A stretch of DNA of 42,919 bases from JAUZPB01 sp050262615 (lineage in GTDB: Bacteria > Bacteroidota > Ignavibacteria > Ignavibacteriales > SURF-24): the NCBI GenBank assembly GCA_050262615.1, contig JBLNEL010000291.1:1-42919 (forward strand), in the 5' to 3' direction. The notes under the pieces are model-generated. The model was not told where the DNA came from. It worked only from the letters and a program-made list of their open reading frames with translations, and searched no databases. Of the stretch, positions 26,776 to 34,618 are shown in pieces. How positions within the stretch are numbered: position 1 is the first letter of the stretch; each line of letters starts with the position of its first letter. The position numbers were made by a program, and so were the translations under genes.

Positions 26776-29025
26776 TTGAAAAAACTTTCTTATTTGACCG
26801 TCGCACTCCTCTCCCTTTCTCTTATCGCTACTGAATTGTCATGGACAAGAATATTTTCTGCGGAGTTTTTCTATACCTTCGCTTTCCTTATTCTTTCTCT
26901 GGCTATTCTTGGACTCGGACTCGGGGGACTTATACTGAGGCTCTTTCCTAAATTAAATGAAAAAGATAACCTCGGTAACCTGCTTTCTCTTACAGCTCTT
27001 ATGGCCCTTGTCGGACCACCGCTGGTCTTTTTGCTTAAACTCGACTTCGCTCAGCTCTTTACCAGCTGGCTTATGATTGGCAAATTCTTGCTTACTGTAA
27101 TACTTCTAAGCTCTTCTTTCTTCGTAGGTGGAATTGCTCTTACTAAGATCTTTAGGAATAATTACGAAGATATGCCCACACTCTATATGTCCGACCTTAC
27201 TGGAGCTGCCCTGGGCGTACTTTTGTCTATCGTGTTTATGAACTGGTACGGAACTCCGGTTACAACTTTCCTGATCCCTCTTCCGCTTCTGATCTGCGCT
27301 TTCTTATTAAGCCGTAAGTGGATGAAAATCGTTCCTGTTGCACTCGCTGCATTGATGATTGTCCTTGTAACTAAATCAGATAAGCTCCTGGAAAACCCCG
27401 GAAGCGATAGATGGAAAGTCCCCGTTATCTACCAGCACTGGGATGCAATGTCTAAAATAAAAGCCTTTAAATATAAAGGCGACGACGGCATCGCTATGAA
27501 TATCGATAACGCAGCACATACTTATACTTCTCCTTTTGACGGTAACTGGAATAGACCCGACTCAATGAAGTTCCAGTTCTCACTCGACCTGAGCTACCTT
27601 ATCAATAGATTCGAAAACTGCAGCTTCCTTGCTATGGGCGCAGGCGGGGGACAGGATGTCCTTCAGGCCCTCCAGGAAGGCGCTCAGGAAATCCACGCCG
27701 TCGAGGTTAACCCTCAGATAAATTACCTGATGAAAGATGGCGGACTCGCTAAGTTCTCTGGCTATATCTATAGAGACCCCAGAGTAAAGGTCGTAACTGA
27801 GGATGCAAGAACTTATGTAAGAAGATTTGATAATAAATTCGATATTATCTACTCCTTTAGCTCTAATACTTTCGCTGCTCTGGCTTCAGGCGCTTTTGCT
27901 CTGGCTGAGAATTACCTCTTTACTACTGATGCTTTTAAGGACTACTGGAAAGCTATGTCTGATAATGGCTTTATGATGATGGACCACCAGTTCTATATAC
28001 CGCGCATTACAGGCGAAATCCTCGACGCCCTGCAGGAATTGAATGTCAAAAATCCTGAAAAACATTTCGCTGTCTACGACGTGCCTAAAATGAAAAGAAT
28101 GATGGTGCTTATCTCTAAACAGCCCCTTAATGATGAAATTATACGTAAAGCTTTCGGCGAAACTACACCTAAAATGCCTAACCATAGAGTGGCTGTCTAT
28201 CCGCCTGCTGCTGATTCTCTTAAGGGTAACCTCATCGACCTAATAGTCTCTCATGGCTGGAAAGCTGCCTCGGCTAAGGCTCCTATCGATATCTCTCCTT
28301 GTACCGATAGCCGCCCGTTTACCGGACAGCTGGGACTGTGGAAAAATTTCTCTTTCAGTAAGCTCGATAAACTTACTCCTTATGACTTTAAGGGATTCCC
28401 GCTTTCTAAAATGATAATAGTTATTATTATAGGCGTGGTACTCTTCCTGATTATTCCGATGAACCTTCTGCCTTACTTTAGCAATGGACCAAAACTGAAA
28501 CTCTATCCATGGCTCTATTTCTTCAGCATCGGAATGGCTTTTATGATTGTCGAGGTTATTCTCATACAGCAGTATACTATGTTTATAGGACCTTCATCTT
28601 ATAGCGTCGTTACTATACTTTTAACAATGCTTCTGATGTCAGGTATCGGCAGCCGCTATTCAGACCGCATCCCGGCAAAGATCGCTTTCCTTGCTATCGT
28701 CGCATGGATAATCTTAGACCTGCTGGTCTTTAGCCGCCTGTTCTATGTGCTGGGCGACTTCTCAATGTTTTTGCGTATCCTGGTCTCTGCACTCTTTATT
28801 GCTCCGGTAGGGTTCTTTATGGGTATGCCGTTCCCTAAAGGAAGTATGATCGTTAAGGAATTAGTCGACTGGGGATTCGCTGTAAATGGCGCAGCTTCAG
28901 TGCTTGGCTCAACGCTTATTATCCTTGTGGCAATTTCATTCGGCTTCGGCGTCGCTCTCTCAATTGCCGCACTCCTTTATTTGTTTGCATTTTTCCTGAT
29001 TTCAAAAGAAGCCGCATGGCAGTAA
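26776..29025 (+). CDS. Membrane-embedded spermidine-synthase-like methyltransferase fold protein
   Basis: 749 residues in three parts: six or seven membrane helices (to about 200), a soluble Rossmann domain of the spermidine synthase type (about 215-470), and a C-terminal bundle of membrane helices. The nucleotide/SAM-binding motif I is AMGAGGGQDVLQAL (286 onwards), followed by E310 in HAVEVNP and TEDARTYV with D343, as in spermidine synthase and related enzymes. The aminopropyl-transfer residues cannot be confirmed by eye, so the substrate may differ. Proteins of this architecture are common in Bacteroidota and often annotated as spermidine synthase. It begins with TTG at 26776, with GAGG five bases upstream and a clean N-terminal helix right after, so the rare start is well supported. 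A terminator follows. Confidence 0.8.
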   Translation: MKKLSYLTVALLSLSLIATELSWTRIFSAEFFYTFAFLILSLAILGLGLGGLILRLFPKLNEKDNLGNLLSLTALMALVGPPLVFLLKLDFAQLFTSWLMIGKFLLTVILLSSSFFVGGIALTKIFRNNYEDMPTLYMSDLTGAALGVLLSIVFMNWYGTPVTTFLIPLPLLICAFLLSRKWMKIVPVALAALMIVLVTKSDKLLENPGSDRWKVPVIYQHWDAMSKIKAFKYKGDDGIAMNIDNAAHTYTSPFDGNWNRPDSMKFQFSLDLSYLINRFENCSFLAMGAGGGQDVLQALQEGAQEIHAVEVNPQINYLMKDGGLAKFSGYIYRDPRVKVVTEDARTYVRRFDNKFDIIYSFSSNTFAALASGAFALAENYLFTTDAFKDYWKAMSDNGFMMMDHQFYIPRITGEILDALQELNVKNPEKHFAVYDVPKMKRMMVLISKQPLNDEIIRKAFGETTPKMPNHRVAVYPPAADSLKGNLIDLIVSHGWKAASAKAPIDISPCTDSRPFTGQLGLWKNFSFSKLDKLTPYDFKGFPLSKMIIVIIIGVVLFLIIPMNLLPYFSNGPKLKLYPWLYFFSIGMAFMIVEVILIQQYTMFIGPSSYSVVTILLTMLLMSGIGSRYSDRIPAKIAFLAIVAWIILDLLVFSRLFYVLGDFSMFLRILVSALFIAPVGFFMGMPFPKGSMIVKELVDWGFAVNGAASVLGSTLIILVAISFGFGVALSIAALLYLFAFFLISKEAAWQ

Positions 29026-29044
29026 ATTGAAATAAGGATATCTC

Positions 29045-29083
29045 AAAAAGGGCGCACCCCTCTCTCTCCGTGCGCCCTTTTTT
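29045..29083 (+). terminator. Rho-independent terminator
   Basis: GGGCGCAC (29050-29057) pairs with GTGCGCCC (29070-29077), extended by A5 and T6 on the outside. It starts about 20 bases after the plus-strand gene ending at 29025. Pyrimidine-rich sequence follows (29084-29165) with no gene. Confidence 0.9.
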
Positions 29084-29178
29084 CTTCCTGCTTCTTTTTT
29101 TTTACTTTTTTATTTTCTCTTTTGCTTTTTTTTATTAACCCCTTTTTTTTACTCCCTCTGAAGCAAAAGAAAACTACC

Positions 29179-29208
29179 ATTACGAAAGTATTTATTAAGA
29201 AAGTATTT
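29179..29208 (-). repeat. Two 15-bp tandem units across the stop codon
   Basis: ATTACGAAAGTATTT (29179-29193) and ATTAAGAAAGTATTT (29194-29208) on the plus strand differ at one base. The second contains the last codons and the TAA stop (29195-29197, minus strand) of the oxidoreductase gene; the first lies wholly in the 3' spacer. Confidence 0.7.
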
Positions 29209-29836
29209 TAATCGAGCTCATGTAATTTGTGCCTAAAGTGCTCTGCAGCGTTACCGATAAAAGCGCAAGCTCCTCTAATTCACGCGAACGCTTTAATGGA
29301 CCTGCGTCTATCGGCCTCATCCTTCCGGCTTCAATTAAACCCATTATTGTCTTTTTCGCATCCTGATCATCTCCGGCAACAAAAACATCAAGCGGCTGCC
29401 CGCCGACTTCTCCTTTTTGTAGCGTCCCGGCAAACGTCGTGTTGAATGCTTTGACTACCTTCGCACCCTGCTTAAGCTCATGCGCAATCTCTTCTGCAGC
29501 TGAACTGTTTGGCGGAGTTACTAAACCATCATATGTCTTGTTAAATGGATTTGTTATGTCAACCAGTATCTTTCCGCCTAATTCATTCTTGTAATCACGT
29601 ATTACCTGAAGTGCTGCCGAAAAGGGAACAGCCAGTATTACTACATCACCTGCTATTGGACTGCCGAATGTTGCTGAACGGGCCGCCTGCTTTTTGCCCG
29701 ATGATGATACCTGCTCCGAAAGCTTGTCTGCCTCGGCTTTGCTGCGCCCAATAAATGTAATGTTGTGCCCGCCTTCTGCCAGTCTGCTCGATATCCCGCT
29801 TGCCATCTTTCCTGTGCCTATTATTGTAATGTCCAT
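29195..29836 (-). CDS. NADPH-dependent F420 reductase-like oxidoreductase
   Basis: 213 residues. An N-terminal Rossmann strand-turn-helix (ITIIGTGKMASGISSRL) is followed by a basic segment FIGRSK, where R and K would suit the NADP 2'-phosphate, then VVILAVPFSAALQVI, ILVDITNPF, the KVVKAFNT motif and DVFVAGDDQDAK, as in the F420-dependent NADP reductase (NpdG-like) and related bacterial proteins. Bacterial members usually act as plain NADP oxidoreductases, since F420 is absent from most of them; the substrate is unknown. The ATG at 29836 has AGGAGG eight bases upstream. It is transcribed away from the outer-membrane gene at 30102. Confidence 0.85.
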   Translation of the reverse strand: MDITIIGTGKMASGISSRLAEGGHNITFIGRSKAEADKLSEQVSSSGKKQAARSATFGSPIAGDVVILAVPFSAALQVIRDYKNELGGKILVDITNPFNKTYDGLVTPPNSSAAEEIAHELKQGAKVVKAFNTTFAGTLQKGEVGGQPLDVFVAGDDQDAKKTIMGLIEAGRMRPIDAGPLKRSRELEELALLSVTLQSTLGTNYMSSIKILS

Positions 29837-30101
29837 ATTGTTACCCTCCTTTATTTAAATCTTCTGATAATTCAGACAAAAATTAAGATAATTATTCTCC
29901 TAAAAATTACAAGCTATTATTTCCAGACACTTTGTTGAACAAAATTTCATGATTTTTTCCGTAGGACCAATTTTTTGCACTATTAATAAGATATGGAAAA
30001 TATTATGTTGCACTCGTCCTTCTGTCCGGGTACTTAAGAAAATAAATATCTAAGGCTTTTTAATAAATTAATCTCTTTTTCCACTTATTCCGGGGATAAA
30101 T

Positions 30102-32531
30102 ATGAAAGTCGGCCGGTTTTCTTTTGCTTTGCTCCTTATTCTGTTTAACTTCTTGCTGTCTCAGAACCTCTTTTCACAAAAAACTTCAGGAAATTATAAG
30201 CTTAAAGGCGGCGCAGCCGACCTTAATACAGGTAAACCCTTAAGCGGCGTAACCGTTATTATCTCATCCAGGGAAACAGGCCGGGATTTTGCCGGCACAA
30301 CTACAGACGATAAGGGATTCTTTTCTATAAATAATATCCCTGAACCCCTGGTTAAAGCTAAATTCTCTATGGTCGGATACCAGACTCAGATAATAGATTC
30401 CGTCTCTCTCGAAATGAATAGCGTGCTTGGACTTGTTAAAATGAGACCAACTGCTATCGTTATGCCGGAAATTGTTGTCAAATCTCTTAAACCTATGATT
30501 GAATACCGCCTCGACCGTAAAGTAATTAATATGGATATGGTCCCCGGCAGCCAGGGCTCTGTTACCGATGCCCTTAGAAATTCCGGAGCCCTGGACGTCG
30601 ACCCTGCAACTAATAAGATCTCTGTCCACGGCGAAGAGGTAAAACTTCAGATGGATGGCCACCCGCTTAATATGCCGGTCGACGCTCTGGCTCAATTGCC
30701 TGCTTCGATGATCGACCAGGTCGAGGTTATACTCGCACCGGGCGCTAAGGAAAGCGCCGAGGGCGGAGCTTATATTGTTAACCTGGTTTCAAGAAAAAAT
30801 ACTCTCGATAATTATAACGGCTCCCTTAGCCTCTCTTCTTCTACTAGCAGCAGAACCTTCGGCGGCATTAATATGAACTATAAGGTGAGTAAGGTTAACC
30901 TCTTTGGCTCTTTTTTCGGCGGATTCGGCAGCTTCGGAACCTTTAGCGAGACTGAAAGAATTAATTACTTCAGCAGTAACCTCCATTTCCAGAAGTCAAA
31001 TGTAAAAACTACTTTCGACGGCTTTATGGGTATGGGTAAGCTTGGACTCGATTATAACATGGACGATGAAAATTCATTTACTTTCTATGGAAACTTCTCG
31101 CGCCAGAAGGGGACTGACGAAAGCCGGAATGAAAGTATTGTCAATAATATAAGCGGAATTCAGCAGTATACTTATAAGAATAATAACGATGCAGACGTTC
31201 TATCTGATAATTTGTCTCTATATGGATTTTATAAAAGAAAATTTGATAAGAAAGGCCACGAAATAATCCTGGACGCTCTGTTTACTTCAATGAATAGCTC
31301 AAATGATAATTCAATGAATACATACTATAGCTATATAGCAAATTATCCGAAAAGGCAGGATAATTCAACCGGCATTAAGGCCGATGTCTTTACATTGAAG
31401 TCTGATTATACCTACCCCATGGGCTCAGGTAAACTCGAAGCCGGCTATAGCTTCATTACAAGATTCAGGGAAAATGACTATAACGTAGGCGATTATTCGT
31501 ATCTGAAAAATATGTGGCTCGATAGCCTTGGACTTAGTAACCGCTTCAGATATACTGAAAATATACATGCTCTCTATGCAACCTATACTCACAGACTCGG
31601 ACGCTTTGAGGTTAAAGCTGGACTTAGAATGGAAAACCTCCATACACACGGCGAACAGTTTACAACTAATGAAAACTTTTCTGAAAACTACCTGAACCTC
31701 TTTCCCGATCTGACTGCAGCTTATAAGATTACCGAAATGTACCAGATTACTTTTAATACTTTCAGACGCGTTAAATACCCGCCCCTTTATTACGTCAACC
31801 CCTTTAAGGTATATAATGGCCCGAATAGTTTTGATATTGGTAATCCTAAGATCGAACCTTACTTCCTTAATGCCTATAGCCTGAACTTCTTCCAGGTGCT
31901 TAATTTTTATTACGTCTTTTCAAGAGGAATGTTTAGGGGAGTTTCTTCAAACGTCCAGGATAGCGTTACGGTTAATAGCTATATCAACCTTGGCAAAAAC
32001 CAGACCTATGGAATTGAAGTTACACTGCCTTACTATAATAGCCCTGCAATGCCTGTGCACCTTCCGGGCTTTATCTCAATGCTCAATATCAGATTTGAAT
32101 ATATGTGGCGCAAACAGGAAGGCGCTTACCTGACTGAAGACCTTAATTACCTTGTAAAACGCCCTTCGCTTAATGCTGCTCTGGGACTTAAGCTCTGGTA
32201 TGACGTTAATGCATCACTGAATTTTTACTATGTGCCTTCTATCGAGAATAGAAGAGAGAAGAACAGGGAAGTAAAACAGCTCTACCTCTCAATGAGTAAA
32301 AGTATACTCGACCAGAAACTCAGAATATCCCTCTCTGTCTCCGACCTCCTGAATTCACAGTCCTATGAAGATGAGACAAATGGAAGTAATTACTACTCAA
32401 AAAGCCGCTTTAGAATGGAAAATAGCCGTAGTATCTCACTATCACTTTCATGGATGTTTAACGACTATAAGGATAGAAGAGATAGAAATCTTGACGACGG
32501 ACGCGATGGCGGAAAGAACTATGGTCTCTAA
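30102..32531 (+). CDS. Outer-membrane beta-barrel protein with CarboxypepD_reg and plug-like domain
   Basis: 809 residues. Signal peptide to about FSQ, then a carboxypeptidase-regulatory-like beta-sandwich (about 35-115: GKPLSGVTVIISS, TDDKGFFSINNIP), a plug-like domain (about 130-230: GSVTDALRNSGALDVDPATNK and QVEVILAPGAKESAEG, with GGAYIVNLVSRK), and a barrel of alternating aromatic strands to the C terminus. This matches the TonB-dependent-receptor-like OMP_b-brl_3 family, which lacks a known substrate in most cases. No TonB box is obvious. The C terminus is unusually charged and ends without the aromatic terminal residue of many barrels. Ribosome binding site GGGGA seven bases upstream of ATG. 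A terminator follows at 32585-32632. Confidence 0.85.
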   Translation: MKVGRFSFALLLILFNFLLSQNLFSQKTSGNYKLKGGAADLNTGKPLSGVTVIISSRETGRDFAGTTTDDKGFFSINNIPEPLVKAKFSMVGYQTQIIDSVSLEMNSVLGLVKMRPTAIVMPEIVVKSLKPMIEYRLDRKVINMDMVPGSQGSVTDALRNSGALDVDPATNKISVHGEEVKLQMDGHPLNMPVDALAQLPASMIDQVEVILAPGAKESAEGGAYIVNLVSRKNTLDNYNGSLSLSSSTSSRTFGGINMNYKVSKVNLFGSFFGGFGSFGTFSETERINYFSSNLHFQKSNVKTTFDGFMGMGKLGLDYNMDDENSFTFYGNFSRQKGTDESRNESIVNNISGIQQYTYKNNNDADVLSDNLSLYGFYKRKFDKKGHEIILDALFTSMNSSNDNSMNTYYSYIANYPKRQDNSTGIKADVFTLKSDYTYPMGSGKLEAGYSFITRFRENDYNVGDYSYLKNMWLDSLGLSNRFRYTENIHALYATYTHRLGRFEVKAGLRMENLHTHGEQFTTNENFSENYLNLFPDLTAAYKITEMYQITFNTFRRVKYPPLYYVNPFKVYNGPNSFDIGNPKIEPYFLNAYSLNFFQVLNFYYVFSRGMFRGVSSNVQDSVTVNSYINLGKNQTYGIEVTLPYYNSPAMPVHLPGFISMLNIRFEYMWRKQEGAYLTEDLNYLVKRPSLNAALGLKLWYDVNASLNFYYVPSIENRREKNREVKQLYLSMSKSILDQKLRISLSVSDLLNSQSYEDETNGSNYYSKSRFRMENSRSISLSLSWMFNDYKDRRDRNLDDGRDGGKNYGL

Positions 32532-32584
32532 ATTTGATTATTTTTCAGTAAGCCTTAGTTAAGGCGGAAACTCTTTGATATCCG

Positions 32585-32632
32585 GGAGCTGTTCTCTTTT
32601 AAATTATCTTTCTGAGACAGCTCCTTATTTTT
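32585..32632 (+). terminator. Rho-independent terminator of the beta-barrel gene
   Basis: GGAGCTGT (32585-32592) pairs with ACAGCTCC (32617-32624), extended inward by CTC/GAG past a one-base bulge, with a long AT-rich loop, and is followed by TTATTTTTAT. It lies 53 bases after the barrel gene stop. Confidence 0.7.
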
Positions 32633-32634
32633 AT

Positions 32635-32735
32635 CAGAATATTTTTTATTAGAAAACTTCTTTTCAGAAAACTTCTTTTCAGAATATTTCTTTTCAGAAA
32701 ACTTTCTTTCAGAATATTCCTTTTCAGAATGTAAC
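32635..32735 (-). repeat. Six 15-bp tandem units beginning at a stop codon
   Basis: Plus-strand units of consensus CAGAAWAYTTCTTTT at 32635, 32650, 32665, 32680, 32695 and 32710, with a partial seventh from 32725. The TGA stop of the minus-strand gene (32724-32726) straddles the last full unit and the partial one. Units nearest the gene match best. In another frame of the minus strand the array is open and would encode [YF]SEKK pentapeptides (32555-32749, from a TTG overlapping the gene end), which I take as a by-product of the 15-bp period. Confidence 0.85.
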
Positions 32736-33848
32736 TTTGTTGTATTCAATCTTTGCTATCTCAACATCAAGCCAGTGATAATCTCCGCTTTTTAATTTCC
32801 ATGTTACCGCTGATTTGTAAGGTATCCTTATTCCTTCAAATTCCTTGAAATCACTCTCCTTTGTCTCAATTACCCACTTCTCTAATGTGGGGCCTTCTTT
32901 TCTTTCAAAGTAACGCATGGCTTCAAATCCAACCATGTCACAGTTCCTGTTGAACTTAAATACCCCCGAAGCAGTTACACCGCCGTAAGTCATTGTAACC
33001 TTTGCAGTTGTGGAATCTGACTCCTCCCACTTAAGATAACTGCTTAAGGCAAACGACGGCATCCAGGCAGCTTCTGCTAAAAAACGCAGCATTGAACCCT
33101 GATTGATTTCTTTTCCTTTTGAATTAACTACAGGTACAAGCGACATGATCTTGATCAGCATGTTTCCGCTGCCGTCTTTATAAATATCCCTTCCTGTCAA
33201 ATTCATTACCGGCATTGCCTCTACATCTACAGTCCAGTGAAACCCCGGACGGTCTAATGTAAAATGCTGCTCTGCACAAAAAGGCATCCAGTTCCCATCA
33301 GGCTTGCTTTTCATTTGCCCGGTCTGACTTAAATGTGCCGTCCTTATTATCTCTTTTCCTACTATGCCCGTATGCCTTAACCAGTTCCCTATAACAGGCG
33401 GAAGCCCTTTTAGCATATCTTCTGTTACAATTACTTTTTCTGAAGAGCTCCCGGGCATAAAATCAGGTATCTCACGCCGCACCATGCGGCCAAAATCCCA
33501 CTTTCCATAGGCTAAAATACAGGCAATCAGTATAATGATATTTGCAATTGTGCCATACTTTGCATCAGGCCAGTATATGATTATAAGCGTCTGCGATAAA
33601 ATAACGCCAGTAATAGCTGCAATCCACCACCAGTCTGACCTCAGTAAATATGCAGCTGCAGCAAAAATCAGTATCATGCAGGTAATAAGCCATAAGATAC
33701 CTAATGACTTAGCCGTCGTTCCGGTTAATGTAAATAGGGTCTTTCCTGAAAGCTGCTTTACTACACCTAAATTTAATTCCTTTACAAAGCCTAAAAGGTG
33801 AATAACACCATGGCCGAATAATATAAAAAAAACAAGGAACCGTGTCAT
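32724..33848 (-). CDS. DUF6544-like membrane protein
   Basis: 374 residues. Four N-terminal membrane helices (FLVFFILFGHGVIHLLGFV; ILWLITCMILIFAAAAYLL; WWWIAAITGVILSQTLIIIYW; IANIIILIACILAYGKW) precede a soluble domain with LKGLPPVIGNWLRHTGIVG, QTGQMKSKPDGNWMPFCAEQHFTLDRPGFHW and MLRFLAEAAWMPSFAL. These segments fit the DUF6544 family as I remember it; a function is not known. The soluble part resembles lipid- or hydrophobic-ligand-type folds, but that is inference. ATG 33848 with GGAG about nine bases upstream. It follows the NTF2-like gene by six bases and ends in the tandem repeat array at 32635-32735, so it is the last gene of a three-gene operon. Confidence 0.7.
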   Translation of the reverse strand: MTRFLVFFILFGHGVIHLLGFVKELNLGVVKQLSGKTLFTLTGTTAKSLGILWLITCMILIFAAAAYLLRSDWWWIAAITGVILSQTLIIIYWPDAKYGTIANIIILIACILAYGKWDFGRMVRREIPDFMPGSSSEKVIVTEDMLKGLPPVIGNWLRHTGIVGKEIIRTAHLSQTGQMKSKPDGNWMPFCAEQHFTLDRPGFHWTVDVEAMPVMNLTGRDIYKDGSGNMLIKIMSLVPVVNSKGKEINQGSMLRFLAEAAWMPSFALSSYLKWEESDSTTAKVTMTYGGVTASGVFKFNRNCDMVGFEAMRYFERKEGPTLEKWVIETKESDFKEFEGIRIPYKSAVTWKLKSGDYHWLDVEIAKIEYNKVTF

Positions 33849-33854
33849 ATTTTT

Positions 33855-34241
33855 TTACTCCGCTCTGTTTTCTGCCGGGGTGCCCTGATGAAAAATTATC
33901 TCCCAGGTTAAACCATTGAACTTCCAGATCGAGCTCCGTAATGAATTTACTTGATCCTCTCTGCCGGAACTTTTCCTTGTGATGCGGTAGGTTGCAAGCA
34001 CTATGCTCTCTGAAAGTTTAACAATATCAAAATCATGTATCTCTGCTTCTGAAGACTGAACTTCATGCCTTAAGGCTTCAATTGTCCTGCTTTTATCATA
34101 GATCCGCCCTGAACTGCCGAATTCTCTGAATCCCTCCGAAAGAAGCAAAGAAACTTCTTCAGGATTTCTGCGCGTCTCAGGCTTTATAAGCCTTTCTTCT
34201 AAAGAATATATTAAGGCTTTTAATGAGACCTCTTCTTCCAT
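33855..34241 (-). CDS. DUF4440/NTF2-like protein
   Basis: 128 residues, no signal peptide. The pattern of a cone-shaped NTF2-like fold is clear: helices LKALIYSLEERLIK and EEVSLLLSEGFREFGSSG, then strands AEIHDFDIVKLSESIVLATYRITRK and a C-terminal SSIWKFNGLTWEIIFHQGTP, the typical DUF4440 ending. Such proteins bind small ligands or act as isomerase-like enzymes; the exact role is unknown. It starts six bases after the stop of the small membrane protein at 34248 and has no strong ribosome binding site of its own, which suggests translational coupling. Confidence 0.82.
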   Translation of the reverse strand: MEEEVSLKALIYSLEERLIKPETRRNPEEVSLLLSEGFREFGSSGRIYDKSRTIEALRHEVQSSEAEIHDFDIVKLSESIVLATYRITRKSSGREDQVNSLRSSIWKFNGLTWEIIFHQGTPAENRAE

Positions 34242-34247
34242 ATTTCT

Positions 34248-34346
34248 CTAGCAGCGGCTGAAAAGAAACATTAAAACCAGAATTATCCCTATTGCAATGC
34301 CGACTACACAGCCGCAGCCATGCCGCACTCCGCTGAAAAATCCCAT
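34248..34346 (-). CDS. 32-residue small membrane protein, first gene of operon
   Basis: A short frame from ATG 34346 to TAG 34248-34250 gives 32 residues: MGFFSGVRHGCGCVVG, then a hydrophobic segment rich in I, L and V (about 15-29), ending in FSRC. One membrane helix is predicted, with a short N-terminal HGCGC motif and a C-terminal cysteine. The start has AGGA eight bases upstream (CAGGAAATGATC before ATG), and the stop is six bases before the ATG of the NTF2-like gene, so both signals and spacing support it as a real gene. I do not recognise a family. It may be a small membrane partner of the DUF6544-like protein. Confidence 0.65.
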   Translation of the reverse strand: MGFFSGVRHGCGCVVGIAIGIILVLMFLFSRC

Positions 34347-34618
34347 GATCATTTCCTGTATGTGTCTAAATTACATAAAATCTCAGGACAAATTTAATGC
34401 TTTCCGGTTTTATATGAAAATAATCCCCTGAACCGAAGCTAAAGTGTATTTAATAAATAACTTACATGATAAATAATTAAAAAATATGCAGAATTAGACC
34501 TGTAATTTTAACTGCCTCTGCCGATGATATGACTTAGTGATTTGGCAATTATTGCCGGTCGTAAAATAAAAAGATCTTTTTATCTCAAAACTGTATAATT
34601 TTTCTTTAAGGATCCGTT

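Noticed and set aside
32555..32749. 64-residue open frame with SEKK repeats
   Set aside because: It overlaps the end of a solid gene, starts with TTG inside it, and its openness follows from the 15-bp repeat period. Kept only as part of the repeat observation.
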